From Ostrinia nubilalis (lineage: Eukaryota; Arthropoda; Insecta; Lepidoptera; Crambidae): a DNA stretch of 64,000 bases. The stretch is from positions 9,506,001 through 9,570,000 of the forward strand of contig NC_087109.1 of NCBI RefSeq assembly GCF_963855985.1. Direction: 5' to 3'. Below are positions 1-9,156 of the stretch, one piece after another. Numbering within the stretch: position 1 is the stretch's first letter; each line of letters begins with the position of its first letter. A model generated the notes under the pieces. The model worked only from the letters and a program-made list of their open reading frames with translations. It was not told the origin of the DNA and searched no databases. The position numbers and the translations under genes were made by a program.

Positions 1-336
1 TTCTTGTCTACGGCCATTGTTGACTGGGGGGTGGTCCACCCCTCCTATGACCTCTTCTTGTCTACGACCATTGTTGATTGGGGGGTGATCCACCCCTCCT
101 ACTACTTCCTCTTGCTTACGACGGTTTGAATAATCAGGCTGGTTGTCTCCAGTTAGAGGAATGCCCAGATGTCGACGTGACCTAAGGGCATACTTGTTGC
201 GCGAAGCTGCGAATGAGCGTAGGAACGTAGACGGTTGACCATCCGCGGTGGGTGGCAGGTCCGGATATCGTATGTCTTTCTGACAGGCGGCGATGGCCAC
301 GCATGCCAGGATCAACGTCAACATGGATGGTAACAT
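1..336 (-). CDS. Secreted repeat-rich protein, paralogue A (3' part beyond window)
   Basis: The reading frame starts at the ATG at 336 and stays open to the window edge (112 codons). Residues 1-18 form a clear signal peptide (MLPSMLTLILACVAIAAC). After a spacer containing RSRR come two near-identical repeats built on EEV-x-GGVDHPP-x-NNGRRQ, each ending in RR. A segment PLTGDNQPDYSNRRKQ matches the PPTGDDHPDYSGRRKQ unit of the paralogue at 3434-4354, so this is the same family. The ATG follows TTTTTTACAG|G, a good splice acceptor, so a 5' exon is likely; I could not identify it. The RR/RRK sites suggest processing into short peptides after secretion, which is inference from architecture. I do not recognise the family. 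Confidence 0.75.
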   Translation of the reverse strand, partial: MLPSMLTLILACVAIAACQKDIRYPDLPPTADGQPSTFLRSFAASRNKYALRSRRHLGIPLTGDNQPDYSNRRKQEEVVGGVDHPPINNGRRQEEVIGGVDHPPVNNGRRQE

Positions 337-947
337 CCTGTAAAAAATTAAATAATGTTACTATATTTATTTATACTACAGGAGGTACAGACATCGACAC
401 TTCAAGATAGACACTGTGGGGTCTGCAGTTGTAATAAGATATTACAATGTTAATTCAATTTAATTCGAAACAGCCATGTTTTATTAAACTTGAATTTTTA
501 AAATTTGTTGGATCATAGGTCAACGAGTTTTTTTCCTTAATACACATACAGGCTGAAAATATGAATCTCGAGAAATAAACCGCGAGAAGTTTGATTGCCA
601 CAAAAAAGGCATTTTAAAAGCAATAACTTTAAAGTTTATTTTTTTAATTTTACTATTTATAAGTGGTGGTTCTTCGGGAATGTGTAGCAGCCTTGTACTA
701 TACTATACTTCCACTATTAAATATACGGACTACTCATAACGTAGACATGTACACTACATGTAAAAACTACTTCAGTTATGAAATAATTTAGGTCAAGAAA
801 AGCATTTAGTTGTGGTCGTATTAAAACTACATTTAATATTCACATAAAGTATACTTGCAAGCAGAGAGTTGTAATGTAATTTTTACGCAGTCGCTAGCGA
901 AGACGTTTGAGGTAAACTAGCACTAAGCCACAGAATAAGCCTCCTGT
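337..947. other. Intergenic, upstream of paralogue A
   Basis: AT-rich sequence. A TATAAATA-like string lies on the minus strand near 370-377, about 40 bp upstream of the ATG of paralogue A, but it sits close to the splice acceptor and may not be a promoter. No coding feature was seen. Confidence 0.4.
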
Positions 948-1466
948 CTAAGCTGCCGATCTATCGAGCTCTACGTTAGCCGAGACGAGGTATAAAAATT
1001 TACGACGACTGTCCGGGGGGTCCACCACTAGCTTACGATTGTCCGGGGGATCCACCACTTGCTTACGACGATTGTCCGGAGGGTCCACCACTAGCTTACG
1101 ATTGTCCGGGGGGTCCTTCACTTGCTTACGACGATTGTCCGGGGGATCCACCACTTGCTTACGACGATTGTCCGGGGGATCCACCACTAGCTTACGATTG
1201 TCCGGGGGGTCCTTCACTTGCTTACGACGATTGTCCGGGGGGTCCTTCACTTGCTTACGACGATTGTCCGGGGGGTCATTCAATAGCTTACGACGAATGT
1301 CCTGGCGCTGATCGCTTGAATCAGTTTGGTCGTCTCTTGGGGTAATTGGTAGAAGGGAAGGCCATGGATCATGATTAGCTGGAAGGGGGCCAAGGGGGTC
1401 CAACTGACGACGACTGGCGACGATGGCCATGCATGACAGGAGCAATGTTAACTTGGTTGCTAACAT
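948..1466 (-). CDS. Secreted DPPDNRRKQ tandem-repeat protein, paralogue B
   Basis: I chose the ATG at 1466 (172 codons plus stop) because it begins a signal peptide (MLATKLTLLLSCMAIVAS) almost identical to that of the 4354 gene and follows TTTTATAG|G, the acceptor-like context shared by the family. The longer open frame up to 1535 runs into a LINE-derived repeat. After a linker rich in P and D come nine units of DPPDN-RRK-QVK or DPPDN-RK-LVV, about 10-11 residues each. Most end in RRK or RK, the sort of basic site cut by proprotein convertases. The mature units are acidic and proline-rich. The C terminus is not repeated. Only about 170 bp separate it from the end of the next gene, leaving little room for its own promoter and first exon. 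Function unknown; an antimicrobial or regulatory peptide precursor is possible. Confidence 0.72.
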   Translation of the reverse strand: MLATKLTLLLSCMAIVASRRQLDPLGPLPANHDPWPSLLPITPRDDQTDSSDQRQDIRRKLLNDPPDNRRKQVKDPPDNRRKQVKDPPDNRKLVVDPPDNRRKQVVDPPDNRRKQVKDPPDNRKLVVDPPDNRRKQVVDPPDNRKLVVDPPDSRRKFLYLVSANVELDRSAA

Positions 1467-1715
1467 CCTATAAAATATTGAAACATTAATTATAATCTTC
1501 ATCATTTCAGCCACAGGACGTCCACTGCTGAACATAGGCCCCCTGGTTAATAAAATACAAAAAAATTTGCCCTCGCCTCGCTTTTTACTATTTTATTATT
1601 TTAAGAAAGAAAACATCACAAGCACTATTTCATTAAAAATCAAACTTTATTATATTTCAACAATTTTAAAAATTTTTTTTCGACGAGTCTTGGTGGTGAT
1701 ATTGATCTAGATATC
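1467..1715. other. Spacer between paralogues B and C with RTE relic
   Basis: Positions 1505-1545 carry a short RTE LINE 3'-tail relic (GGACGTCCACTGCTGAAC). A minus-strand AATAAA near 1642 probably serves the upstream gene C. No clear TATA box or first exon for paralogue B was found. Confidence 0.45.
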
Positions 1716-2501
1716 CTATTTCTCCGTTTGGGATAACGGTTTGATATCGACGGATTCAGTGACGTACTTGCGACGATCGGGGGGGTCCTCTACTTGCTTG
1801 CGAAGTTTGAGTGGTGGGAAGTCCTCATCCTGATAACCCGGCGGTATTAAATCCCCTTTTTGTTTACGACGATTCTTTGAATACTCAGGATTCTTGCGCC
1901 GATTATTTGGAGGCCAGGTCTTCGTGACGCCTGGTGGAATAAATTGTTTACGGCTATTATCCGGGGGGTCTTCTTGCTTGCGATGATAGTTTAGGGGGTC
2001 TTCGTGCTTACGACGATATTCTGGGGGGTCTTCTTGCTTACGACTATATTCTGGGGGGTCTTCTTGCTTTCGACGATAGTCTGGGGGGTCTTCTTGCTTA
2101 CGACGATATTCTGGAGGGTCTTCTTGCTTGCGACGATTTTCTGGGTGGTACTCTTCTAGATAGTTATAGTCATAATCATACCATATATTTGCTCCATCTG
2201 GGACAAAGGTTTGATATCGACGGGATTCCGGGACGTACTTGCGACGATCTTGGGGATCCTCTTGCATACGACGATAGTCTGGCGGGTGATGCTCTTTTAT
2301 ATACCATATTTCTCCATTTGGGAGAAGGGTTTGATATCGACGGGAGTCCGGGACGTACTTGGCTAGCTTGAAAGCTGCGTTTGACCGCCGTCCAGAGTAG
2401 TCAGGGTTGCCAACCGCATTCGGGGGGAGTTCAAACCAATCTTGCGCGCAGGCGATGGTGGCCCAGTATAACAGGAACAACGTCAACGTGTTTGCTAACA
2501 T
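1716..2501 (-). CDS. Secreted DPP(E/D)YRRKQ-repeat protein, paralogue C
   Basis: An open frame of 261 codons starts at the ATG at 2501, directly after TTTTATAG|G. Residues 1-19 are a signal peptide ending ACAQ. The first third contains two copies of a longer unit, Y-V-P-(D/E)-SRRYQT followed by P-(N/D)-G and an IWY motif. The middle holds seven or eight copies of QEDPPEYRRK / QEDPPDYRRK, some with a degraded site (YSRK, YHRK, NSRK). The C-terminal part is more divergent (NNRRKNPEYS, DPPDRRKYV). It shares signal peptide, repeat core and dibasic spacing with its neighbours, so it is a tandem duplicate. Loss of some RR sites suggests weaker constraint on individual units. Function unknown. Confidence 0.75.
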   Translation of the reverse strand: MLANTLTLFLLYWATIACAQDWFELPPNAVGNPDYSGRRSNAAFKLAKYVPDSRRYQTLLPNGEIWYIKEHHPPDYRRMQEDPQDRRKYVPESRRYQTFVPDGANIWYDYDYNYLEEYHPENRRKQEDPPEYRRKQEDPPDYRRKQEDPPEYSRKQEDPPEYRRKHEDPLNYHRKQEDPPDNSRKQFIPPGVTKTWPPNNRRKNPEYSKNRRKQKGDLIPPGYQDEDFPPLKLRKQVEDPPDRRKYVTESVDIKPLSQTEK

Positions 2502-2621
2502 CCTATAAAATATTTATATAGTTTAAAGTAACTAAAAAGCACCCTCTTATGAATGCTATCCTATTTAGGGCTGATTTTTTATTTATTTTACAAACTTTAA
2601 ACTAAAGAATAATTTGGCACA

Positions 2622-2886
2622 TTGACAGTTAGGTAAATGGGGTTATAAGCTGACACTTGCACTTGCTGATGTTAACATGTGCAAATAAATAGTGTGGTGA
2701 AGTCAGAAAATTGATATCATTTTATTATTTTAATTTTCATTAAATCAGATTTTATAAATTTTATTTTGTATGAAAATTTAAAAAAATTAAATGATGATAT
2801 CAAATTTCTGACTTCATCATACCATTTATATCCATATGTTAACATGGGCTATTCGGCTTATAAACCCATTTACCTAACACCCTGTA
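2622..2886. repeat. Non-autonomous inverted-repeat element (MITE)
   Basis: Imperfect terminal inverted repeats of roughly 80-90 bp: GTTAGGTAAATGGG at the left and its complement CCATTTACCTAAC at the right, with a further internal pair (GATATCA / TGATATC with GAAGTCAGA / TCTGACTTC). No coding capacity. The surrounding 2502-3433 stretch is otherwise AT-rich with nothing recognised. Confidence 0.7.
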
Positions 2887-3433
2887 AGTAAGTAGTTCTT
2901 TTTTGTTTAGATGGTCATCCATTAGCCTATTATCTCCTTAAGTTTGGCACGCTCTTTTTGTGACACCTGTATAAGTCATGGATAGAAATCATAGTTACTA
3001 TTTGAGTGCTTACTGATTATGCCATCATCATATTTTTTTGCTACAATCATGAAAGGGAATATTTCCAGTAAATAGCTCATGAATAATTCTTCTAGTGTCT
3101 AAGAAATGAAGGAATCTGAACTAATAACCATAATCATGATGATTGAATAAAATAACAAATTGTTGCCTTCACTATTTATTAAAATTTACGAAATTTCATA
3201 AGTTTTTGTTGAACAAAACTGATTACATTTAGTAAAATTAAGTAGATTAGCAGATCAACGGTGTTGAAACCGAAAGACATGTAGATCTATCATTAAATCT
3301 ATTTTTTTTACTAAATACCTACAGCCACAAGAATTTTGAAGTAATAATAATTTCAAAATCAAAGTAATAGTTGTGAAGGATAATCTTCATGCTTCTTCAT
3401 TTTCATCTTACTTGCATTGATTTCAGAGGTTTT

Positions 3434-4354
3434 CTACTTACGCCCGGGGACAGGTCCTTTCGTCGTATATTCATTCTGTCGTCTATAGTCTGGGGGGTCC
3501 TCTTGCTTGCGACGATTTTCTGGGGGGTCTTCTTGCTTGCGCCTGCCTGAATAATCAGGGTGGTCATCTCCAGTTGGAGGAATTTCTTGCTGCTTGCGCC
3601 TGCCTGAATAATCAGGGTGGTCATCTACCATAGGAGGAATTATTAGCTGCTTGCGCCTGCCTGAATAATCAGGGTGGTCATCTCCCGTAGGAGGAATTTC
3701 TTGCTGCTTGCGACGATTGTCTGGGGGGTCTTCTTGCTTGCGACGATTATCTGGGGGGTCTTCTTGCTTGCGCCTGCCTGAATAATCAGGGTGGTCATCT
3801 CCCGTAGGAGGAATTTCTTGCTGCTTGCGACGATAGTCTGGGGGGTCTTCTTGCTTGCGACGATTTTCTGGAGGGTCTTCTTGCTTGCGCCTGCCTGAAT
3901 AATCAGGGTGGTCATCTCCCGTAGGAGGAATTTCTTGCTGCTTGCGACGATTGTCTGGGGGGTCTTCTTGCTTGCGACGATAGTCTGGGGGGTCTTCTTG
4001 CTTGCGACGATTTTCTGGAGGGTCTTCTTGCTTGCGCCTGCCTGAATAATCAGGGTGGTCATCTCCCGTAGGAGGAATTTCTTGCTGCTTGCGACGATTG
4101 TCTGGGGGGTCTTCTTGCTTGCGACGATAGTCTGGGGGGTCTTCTTGCATGCGACGATTTTCTGGGGGGTCTTCTTGCTTGCGCCTTCCTGAATAATCAG
4201 GGTGGTCATCTCCCGTAGGAGGAATTTCTTGCTGCCGCCGTGATTGGACATACTTGACTATATCCAGAGACCGGCGGCCATTGCGCTCCGACGGTCGCTC
4301 GCAGGCGATGACGGCCATGCATGACAGGAACAATGTTAACTTGGTTGCTAACAT
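3434..4354 (-). CDS. Secreted composite tandem-repeat protein, paralogue D
   Basis: An open frame of 306 codons begins at the ATG at 4354, again just after ATAG|G. Residues 1-18 are a signal peptide (MLATKLTLFLSCMAVIAC). Two unit types follow. Type 1 is QQEIPPTGDDHPDYSGRRK, in which DDHPDYSGRRK occurs seven times; type 2 is QEDPP-(E/D)-(N/Y)-RRK, about twelve copies, run in groups of two or three between type 1 units. Complete cleavage at RRK would release about nineteen acidic proline-rich peptides. Units are nearly identical in DNA, and a second frame (3643-4251) is also open through them, which points to recent expansion or gene conversion. The stop codon lies inside CGTAAGTAG, so the annotated end could also be a splice donor. 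Confidence 0.78.
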   Translation of the reverse strand: MLATKLTLFLSCMAVIACERPSERNGRRSLDIVKYVQSRRQQEIPPTGDDHPDYSGRRKQEDPPENRRMQEDPPDYRRKQEDPPDNRRKQQEIPPTGDDHPDYSGRRKQEDPPENRRKQEDPPDYRRKQEDPPDNRRKQQEIPPTGDDHPDYSGRRKQEDPPENRRKQEDPPDYRRKQQEIPPTGDDHPDYSGRRKQEDPPDNRRKQEDPPDNRRKQQEIPPTGDDHPDYSGRRKQLIIPPMVDDHPDYSGRRKQQEIPPTGDDHPDYSGRRKQEDPPENRRKQEDPPDYRRQNEYTTKGPVPGRK

Positions 4355-4673
4355 CCTATAACATATTTAATCCCACTAAATCATTTCATCAACACAAGAG
4401 GTTAAATTGACGTAAAGCAAAAAATGTACTAGAAAACCTATCCGAATTGAAAGGGAGTGATTCTGGTGCCCACACAATTTTATGAGTCCGGCTTTCGTTT
4501 TACACACTGGTCAGTTACCTAAATGTCAAAGATTCCACGGAGTGTGACTATAGCATTTCATTCTTTATTACAAGTAGGCAATTTTCAGGACTTAGGACTT
4601 ATCACGTTCCAAAACTTCCTACAATAAGCTTGCTAATTTGAGATAACATCTCAAAGGAAGCTATCTTATATAA

Positions 4674-4990
4674 TACTAGCGGCCGCCCGCGACTTCGTAC
4701 GCATGGATCCCGTTTTATCCCCTTCATCTATCTTACGGTTAGATTTTTTCATACAAATGTTTTTTTCCCGCTAACTCCCGTTCCCGTGGGACTTTTGCAA
4801 TATCCTGTTGTAACTAAGCTTTATTGGTACCTGCATGCCAAATTTCAAGCGTCTAACTTAAGCGGTTTCGATTTTTCATAGAAAAGGTTTTTCATCGCTA
4901 ATTCCCGTTCCCTCTACGGTACCTAAGCTACGTCCCTTCCAAATTTCAAGTGCCTACGTTAAGCCGTTTAGGCTGTGCGTTGATTTAGAA
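4674..4990 (-). repeat. Interspersed repeat, 'GCGGGCGACTTCGTACGC' family
   Basis: The sequence runs from ACTAGCGGCCGCCCGCGACT to GGCTGTGCGTTGAT and is the reverse complement of a stretch at 8360-8719. It contains the shared phrases ACGGGAGTTAGCGGG and TTGAAATTTGGCATGCAGG. It lies in the proposed intron of paralogue D. Confidence 0.75.
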
Positions 4991-5031
4991 TAATTAACAA
5001 ATTAAAAAATTAAAAAGAAGTTAAAGCTTAC

Positions 5032-5099
5032 CTTGACAGTCCTAGCTGTACTGTGCCAACTACGAAGTGCCAAATACTGTTAAAAAATACATTTATATA
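5032..5099 (-). promoter_or_regulatory. Candidate TATA promoter and non-coding first exon of paralogue D
   Basis: On the minus strand TATATAAAT (5099-5091) is followed about 20 bases on by ACAGTATT (an initiator-like ACAGT) and then by AAG|GTAAGC, a strong donor with its GT at 5031-5030. Splicing to the acceptor at 4356 would join a ~45-base leader directly to G-ATG and remove an intron of about 675 bp. I saw no transcript evidence. Confidence 0.45.
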
Positions 5100-5344
5100 G
5101 TATCACAAACATAAAATTGTTAGCGTAAATAATCAAAGTAAAAAACAAATTTAATTTTTATTTTAAAACAATGTAACGCTTGGTTAAGAAGTCGTGTAAA
5201 ATTTTAATTCACATTTTATATTTTTTTGGTATTCTAATCAATTTGTAACATTGATAACCTTTGACTTTGTTAAAAACTTGGTAAGATAACCACTTTTCTA
5301 TGATTTTGGTCAGATGTAAAAAAACAATTTGCTTGTCTGTAAAA

Positions 5345-6917
5345 AGACCGACTATAGATGACCCACGCTGAACTGTCCCACCAAACTCAATGACAGGGGG
5401 GCGCTCTACCATCGTTCAACTATGTGGTTTCCAACATGGCAAAAATCGGAACTAGCGATCCGGTATTGACGGTGGCGCCCCACTGTCAATGTCATGCATA
5501 GGACAGTTCAGTATTTTGGAACTATACTAAATCTTATGGTTTTATCTCCCTCCAGTCAATGTAACATGACAGATAATTTCGAGATCGCTTCGTTACGTTC
5601 TCATGTGACACTAAGTCTGTCACGAATCAATCTTTGTCTATTATTAGCTCAAAATCATCTCAAAATTGATTCATGAAAATGTAAAAGACCCATTGTAACC
5701 CTGTTTTATGCAAATAAATATACCTATTTGATTTGATTTGATTTGAAATTTAATTTGTCACTAATGTACTTTTTGGCTTTGCAACCTCTCTAGACAAACT
5801 AATATTTACCTGCTCGGAGATCCCAGATTCTGTGTGGTTTTCATAATAAGGTTTTGATGTCCTTATTTATGACTACCAACCGGGCAACAAGGAAATCATT
5901 GGAGATGCCTATGTTCCTATGGCTGAGATGATGATGATGATGATGAAAGTTAGGTTAGGTTTGGTTAGGTAGTAGGACACTTGTTTGAATAAAAAGGAAA
6001 TAGTTCTATGGAACAATTTATTTATTAGAACTCAGTCAATACAAAAACCCAAAAAGTCGTAAAATATTTTCCTTCAAGCCAGAAACATTATTTGTTTTTA
6101 ATGTAGTATAGTTTTTCTGATGCCTTGCTCTCTTGCGCTCCGTACCTGGTAAGAATACCATAATTATTTTCAAATATTTATGTTTTTGTCGGTTGAGTTG
6201 GTTTTTTGAGCTGCGAACCTGGACAGAAGGAATTCCAGGACAGGGAACCTCCTATAATTCACTATGTCACATTGGAGGTATGGTTCCTTAGTACATTCCA
6301 GGTGCGGGTTTCCATTCTGCCGCCTCTGAGCAGAACTATCACCAGAGAAGAATGCTGCAGCAACGATGAGGAGGATCTAAAAAGCATGAATAACATAGAA
6401 AACTAAGTGGGAAATTATTGTCTCTATCATCATAATCATCACCATTGCCATCATCAGCTAAGGCTACATATTATGCTGGGGCCACACTACCGTGCGTGAT
6501 ATCCCAAAAAAAACTATTATTAATAAAACACACATCCAGCTGTTGTAACGTTTCATGGGAGCATTCGCGTGTAATGTAACGTTACAGATAACTAAAATCT
6601 GTAACGTTTTGCTCCCGGTGAGGATGAGGAAGCACCTTTACGGTAAACGGGCGGTAGACGGTAAGGTAGTGTGGCCCTAGCATAATAGATCTACGTAGCG
6701 CCACAGAATAAATAATAGTATGGTAGCGCGTAGGTATAGTTCCAAAATACTGAACTGTCCTATCGATGACATTGACAGTGGGGCGTCACCGTCAATGCCG
6801 AATCGCTGGTTCCGATTTTTGCCATGTTGGAAACCCATGGAAACCATATAGTTGAACGATGGTAGCGACCCCCTGTCATTGAGTTTGGTGGGACAGTTCA
6901 GCGTGGGTCATCTATAC
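5345..6917. mobile_element. Two inverted ~185-bp copies of one repeat, or one element with long TIRs
   Basis: Positions 5345-5530 and 6732-6917 are near-exact reverse complements over about 185 bp (GACCCACGCTGAACTGTCCC at the outer edge, AGTTCCAAAATACTGAACTG inside). They face each other across 1.2 kb that holds a separate MITE at 6469-6688, a 'GATTTGATTT' tail near 5730 and an RTE-like ATGATGATG stretch. They may be two MITE insertions or the arms of one fold-back element. No gene is supported here. Confidence 0.7.
6469..6688. repeat. MITE with ~25-bp TIRs
   Basis: TATTATGCTGGGGCCACACT at the left and AGTGTGGCCCTAGCATAATA at the right are inverted repeats. The internal sequence is non-coding and contains GTAACGTT direct and inverted words. 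It lies between the two inverted copies at 5345 and 6917. Confidence 0.75.
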
Positions 6918-7754
6918 TAGAATTTGAATTTCTATTTACCAATAGATTCATGGCGTTTTATACATGTGACCTATACAAAATATTTTAGAACAGTTTCTTA
7001 CTTTTATTTATACAAACATTTAACTTATTCAGTCATCCATTTCAAATTGATTTTATTTTTATTTTCCCAGAAAACTCCATTCGATAAAAATTGCCCTTTT
7101 AAAATTAAATTGATAACCTACCTAAACTTATCAGTATCACGCCAAATATTTTACTTTTTATTTTCTGAATAATTTGTTTATTTTTAACACGCTTTTAATA
7201 GGTCGTCGTGTGAATGTATTGGAACTAACTATGTAATGGAATCTAAGAATGTGAATTACACGCACTTCTAATTCTTGTATCATCATGAAACTTGGCAATC
7301 ATATAGATTAGATGACAATACAAAATATTGTATAATAATGGTATCATCGAGCTGGTCTGATGATGGGACTGGAAGGTGGCCATGAGAACTCCTAAACCAA
7401 ACGGAGGAATCGCATCGAGTTTGGGTTCATTGGATTTGTCTTTTCGAGCACTTAAGTGTTAGATGATGTCTAGGGTCCTGATGTTGGAGTCGGGAGGTGT
7501 AGGAACTAATACATATTTTTGGCCTTTATATGTATAGTCCAGTAATTAAAAGCGTGTTTTTAGTTTTAAAACTGTTAATTTATTTGATTTATTAACACCA
7601 ACAAGACATACAATATTAAAGACAATGGAACTATATTTCCTTCTAATGTATCTTTATTTTATTAGGTATTTTTATACATGGCAATGGTTTTTATGGTTAT
7701 GTGTAATTGTGTATGTAATAAACTGCTATGTCGCTATTATGCATGCATTTAGAT
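6918..7754. other. Non-genic AT-rich stretch
   Basis: Several short open frames occur, but none has a start context, homology or codon pattern I can support. Positions 7340-7500 resemble degraded repeat sequence that recurs near 40260-40320 in the opposite orientation (the 'cgagcacttaag' and 'aacggaggaat' region). Confidence 0.4.
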
Positions 7755-7988
7755 TAGTCTTTCCCAAAGTGGGCGATAACGCCCCCTTGTGGGCGCTGCA
7801 GGCTTAAAGGGGGGCGGTAAGAGACCCAGAAAAAAATCGCGACGTTGTGTAGATGCTTGGGAGGCGTCATCTACTAGGAGGACTCTTAGACACCGACTGA
7901 GCTCGACTCTTGACTACAAAAATGGGGGGCGCTAAAAATAATTTATTCTTAAAGTGGGCAGTAGACTAAATAAGTTTGGGAATCGCTG
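7755..7988. mobile_element. Short hAT-type non-autonomous element
   Basis: The element begins TAGTCTTTCCCAAAGTGGGC and ends GTTTGGGAATCGCTG, degenerate inverted ends. It is flanked by ATTTAGAT (7747-7754) and ATGTAGAT (7989-7996), an 8-bp target duplication with one mismatch, as expected for hAT insertion. Confidence 0.7.
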
Positions 7989-8359
7989 ATGTAGATAATG
8001 ATCTATTTCAACAACAAAACGTTTTACAAGTTGAACTAGTACCAATTAAGCTATAGCAAGCGTGAGACATGAAACAAACTTGTTTTGGTAAATTTTCGTA
8101 ATATAAGTTTTGGTTGTAGAGTCTTTTATATTGTTTTAAACTTTCATGGTCACTAAGAGAATAACAGGTACCGGAGGCAATCGTAATAAAAGACTGCGGA
8201 AAAGGGTAGACCAATATGTCTGCCCAGTGCCCATAACATCTCACCCGCCAGTCCCCTCAATTACTCCGTGATCATGGCGCTTTTGGGGCGCAACAGTGCC
8301 GAATCCCGTCAATAATCTAAATATAATATAATTTAAAAGGAAAAACTGACTGACTGACT

Positions 8360-8719
8360 GACTGACATATCAACGCACAGCCTAAACGGCTAAACGTAGG
8401 CCCTTGAAATTTGGAAGGGACGTAGCTTAGGTACCGTAGAGGTGCGCTAAGAAAGGAATCCCCGAAATTCCAACGGGAACGGGAATTAGCGGGAAAATCC
8501 TTTTGTATGAAATATTTAAACCGCTTAAGTTAGACGCTTGAAATTTGGCATGCAGGTACCTTAGTAAACTTAGCTTAGTTACAACAGGATATTGGAAAAT
8601 TCCCACGGGAACGGGAGTTAGCGGGAAAAAACATTTGTATGAAAAAATCTAAACCGCGTAAGATAGATGAAGGGGGTAAAACGGGATCCACGCGTACGAA
8701 GTCGCGGGCGACCGCTAGT
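8360..8719 (+). repeat. Interspersed repeat, 'GCGGGCGACTTCGTACGC' family
   Basis: Second copy of the repeat seen at 4674-4990 (inverted) and 29193-29476 (direct). It contains two internally similar halves (GGGAACGGGAATTAGCGGG and GGGAACGGGAGTTAGCGGG), each followed by TTTGTATGAAA. A TGAC microsatellite precedes it at 8347-8366. Confidence 0.75.
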
Positions 8720-8782
8720 TACTTATTATTATTCTGTAGAGTATTATTTTTAGACAATAATATCATCTAATGATAGAATCCA

Positions 8783-8875
8783 CGATCTGGTGAAGCCTTA
8801 AGGTCGTAGGAAATCCTCGGGGAAGACCTTTGTCCAACAGTCAAGTGGACGTCATTGGGCTGAAACGAACAATGG
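8783..8875 (+). repeat. RTE LINE 3'-tail fragment
   Basis: ACGATCTGGTGAAG ... CTTTGTCCAACAGTC ... GGGCTGAAACGAAC matches the 3' end of the RTE copy at 58698-59777. Heavily degraded. Confidence 0.65.
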
Positions 8876-9086
8876 AAATCTTCAAAAGGGTATTAAATTA
8901 TTTAAGTATTTCTGAGTTGCAAAAACTACCTATACATAATTAGGTTAAAAGCTAATTATAAAACAAGTATAATACACAAATTGAGAAAAAGTATATTGTA
9001 TCGAATCAATTTATGTCGTTTCTATGGATCAGAATAAATCTTAGGCAAAGTCAGAAATTTTCCACTGATAAACAAATAAAAGTACC

Positions 9087-9093
9087 TATAAAA
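9087..9093 (+). promoter_or_regulatory. TATA box of cysteine-rich peptide gene 1
   Basis: TATAAAA lies 70 bp upstream of the ATG at 9157. The spacing gives a leader of about 40 bases. The paralogue at 10399 has a TATA box in a similar place. Confidence 0.6.
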
Positions 9094-9156
9094 ACCCTTA
9101 CCTCTTCCTCCATGTTAATTCTTCCGCGTTATACTTACAAGCAAAACACAGACACC

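Noticed and set aside
1039..1311. Regular direct repeats resembling a CRISPR-like or satellite array
   Set aside because: The repeats are codons of the minus-strand DPPDNRRKQ protein (948-1466); unit length is a multiple of three and the frame is open. The plus-strand frame is the antisense shadow.
3643..4251. 202-codon minus-strand ORF in a second frame
   Set aside because: It overlaps the signal-peptide-bearing frame of paralogue D and stays open only because the repeat units preserve phase.
8008..8244. 78-codon minus ORF with several cysteines
   Set aside because: No signal peptide, splice context, promoter or paralogue; composition matches random AT-rich sequence.
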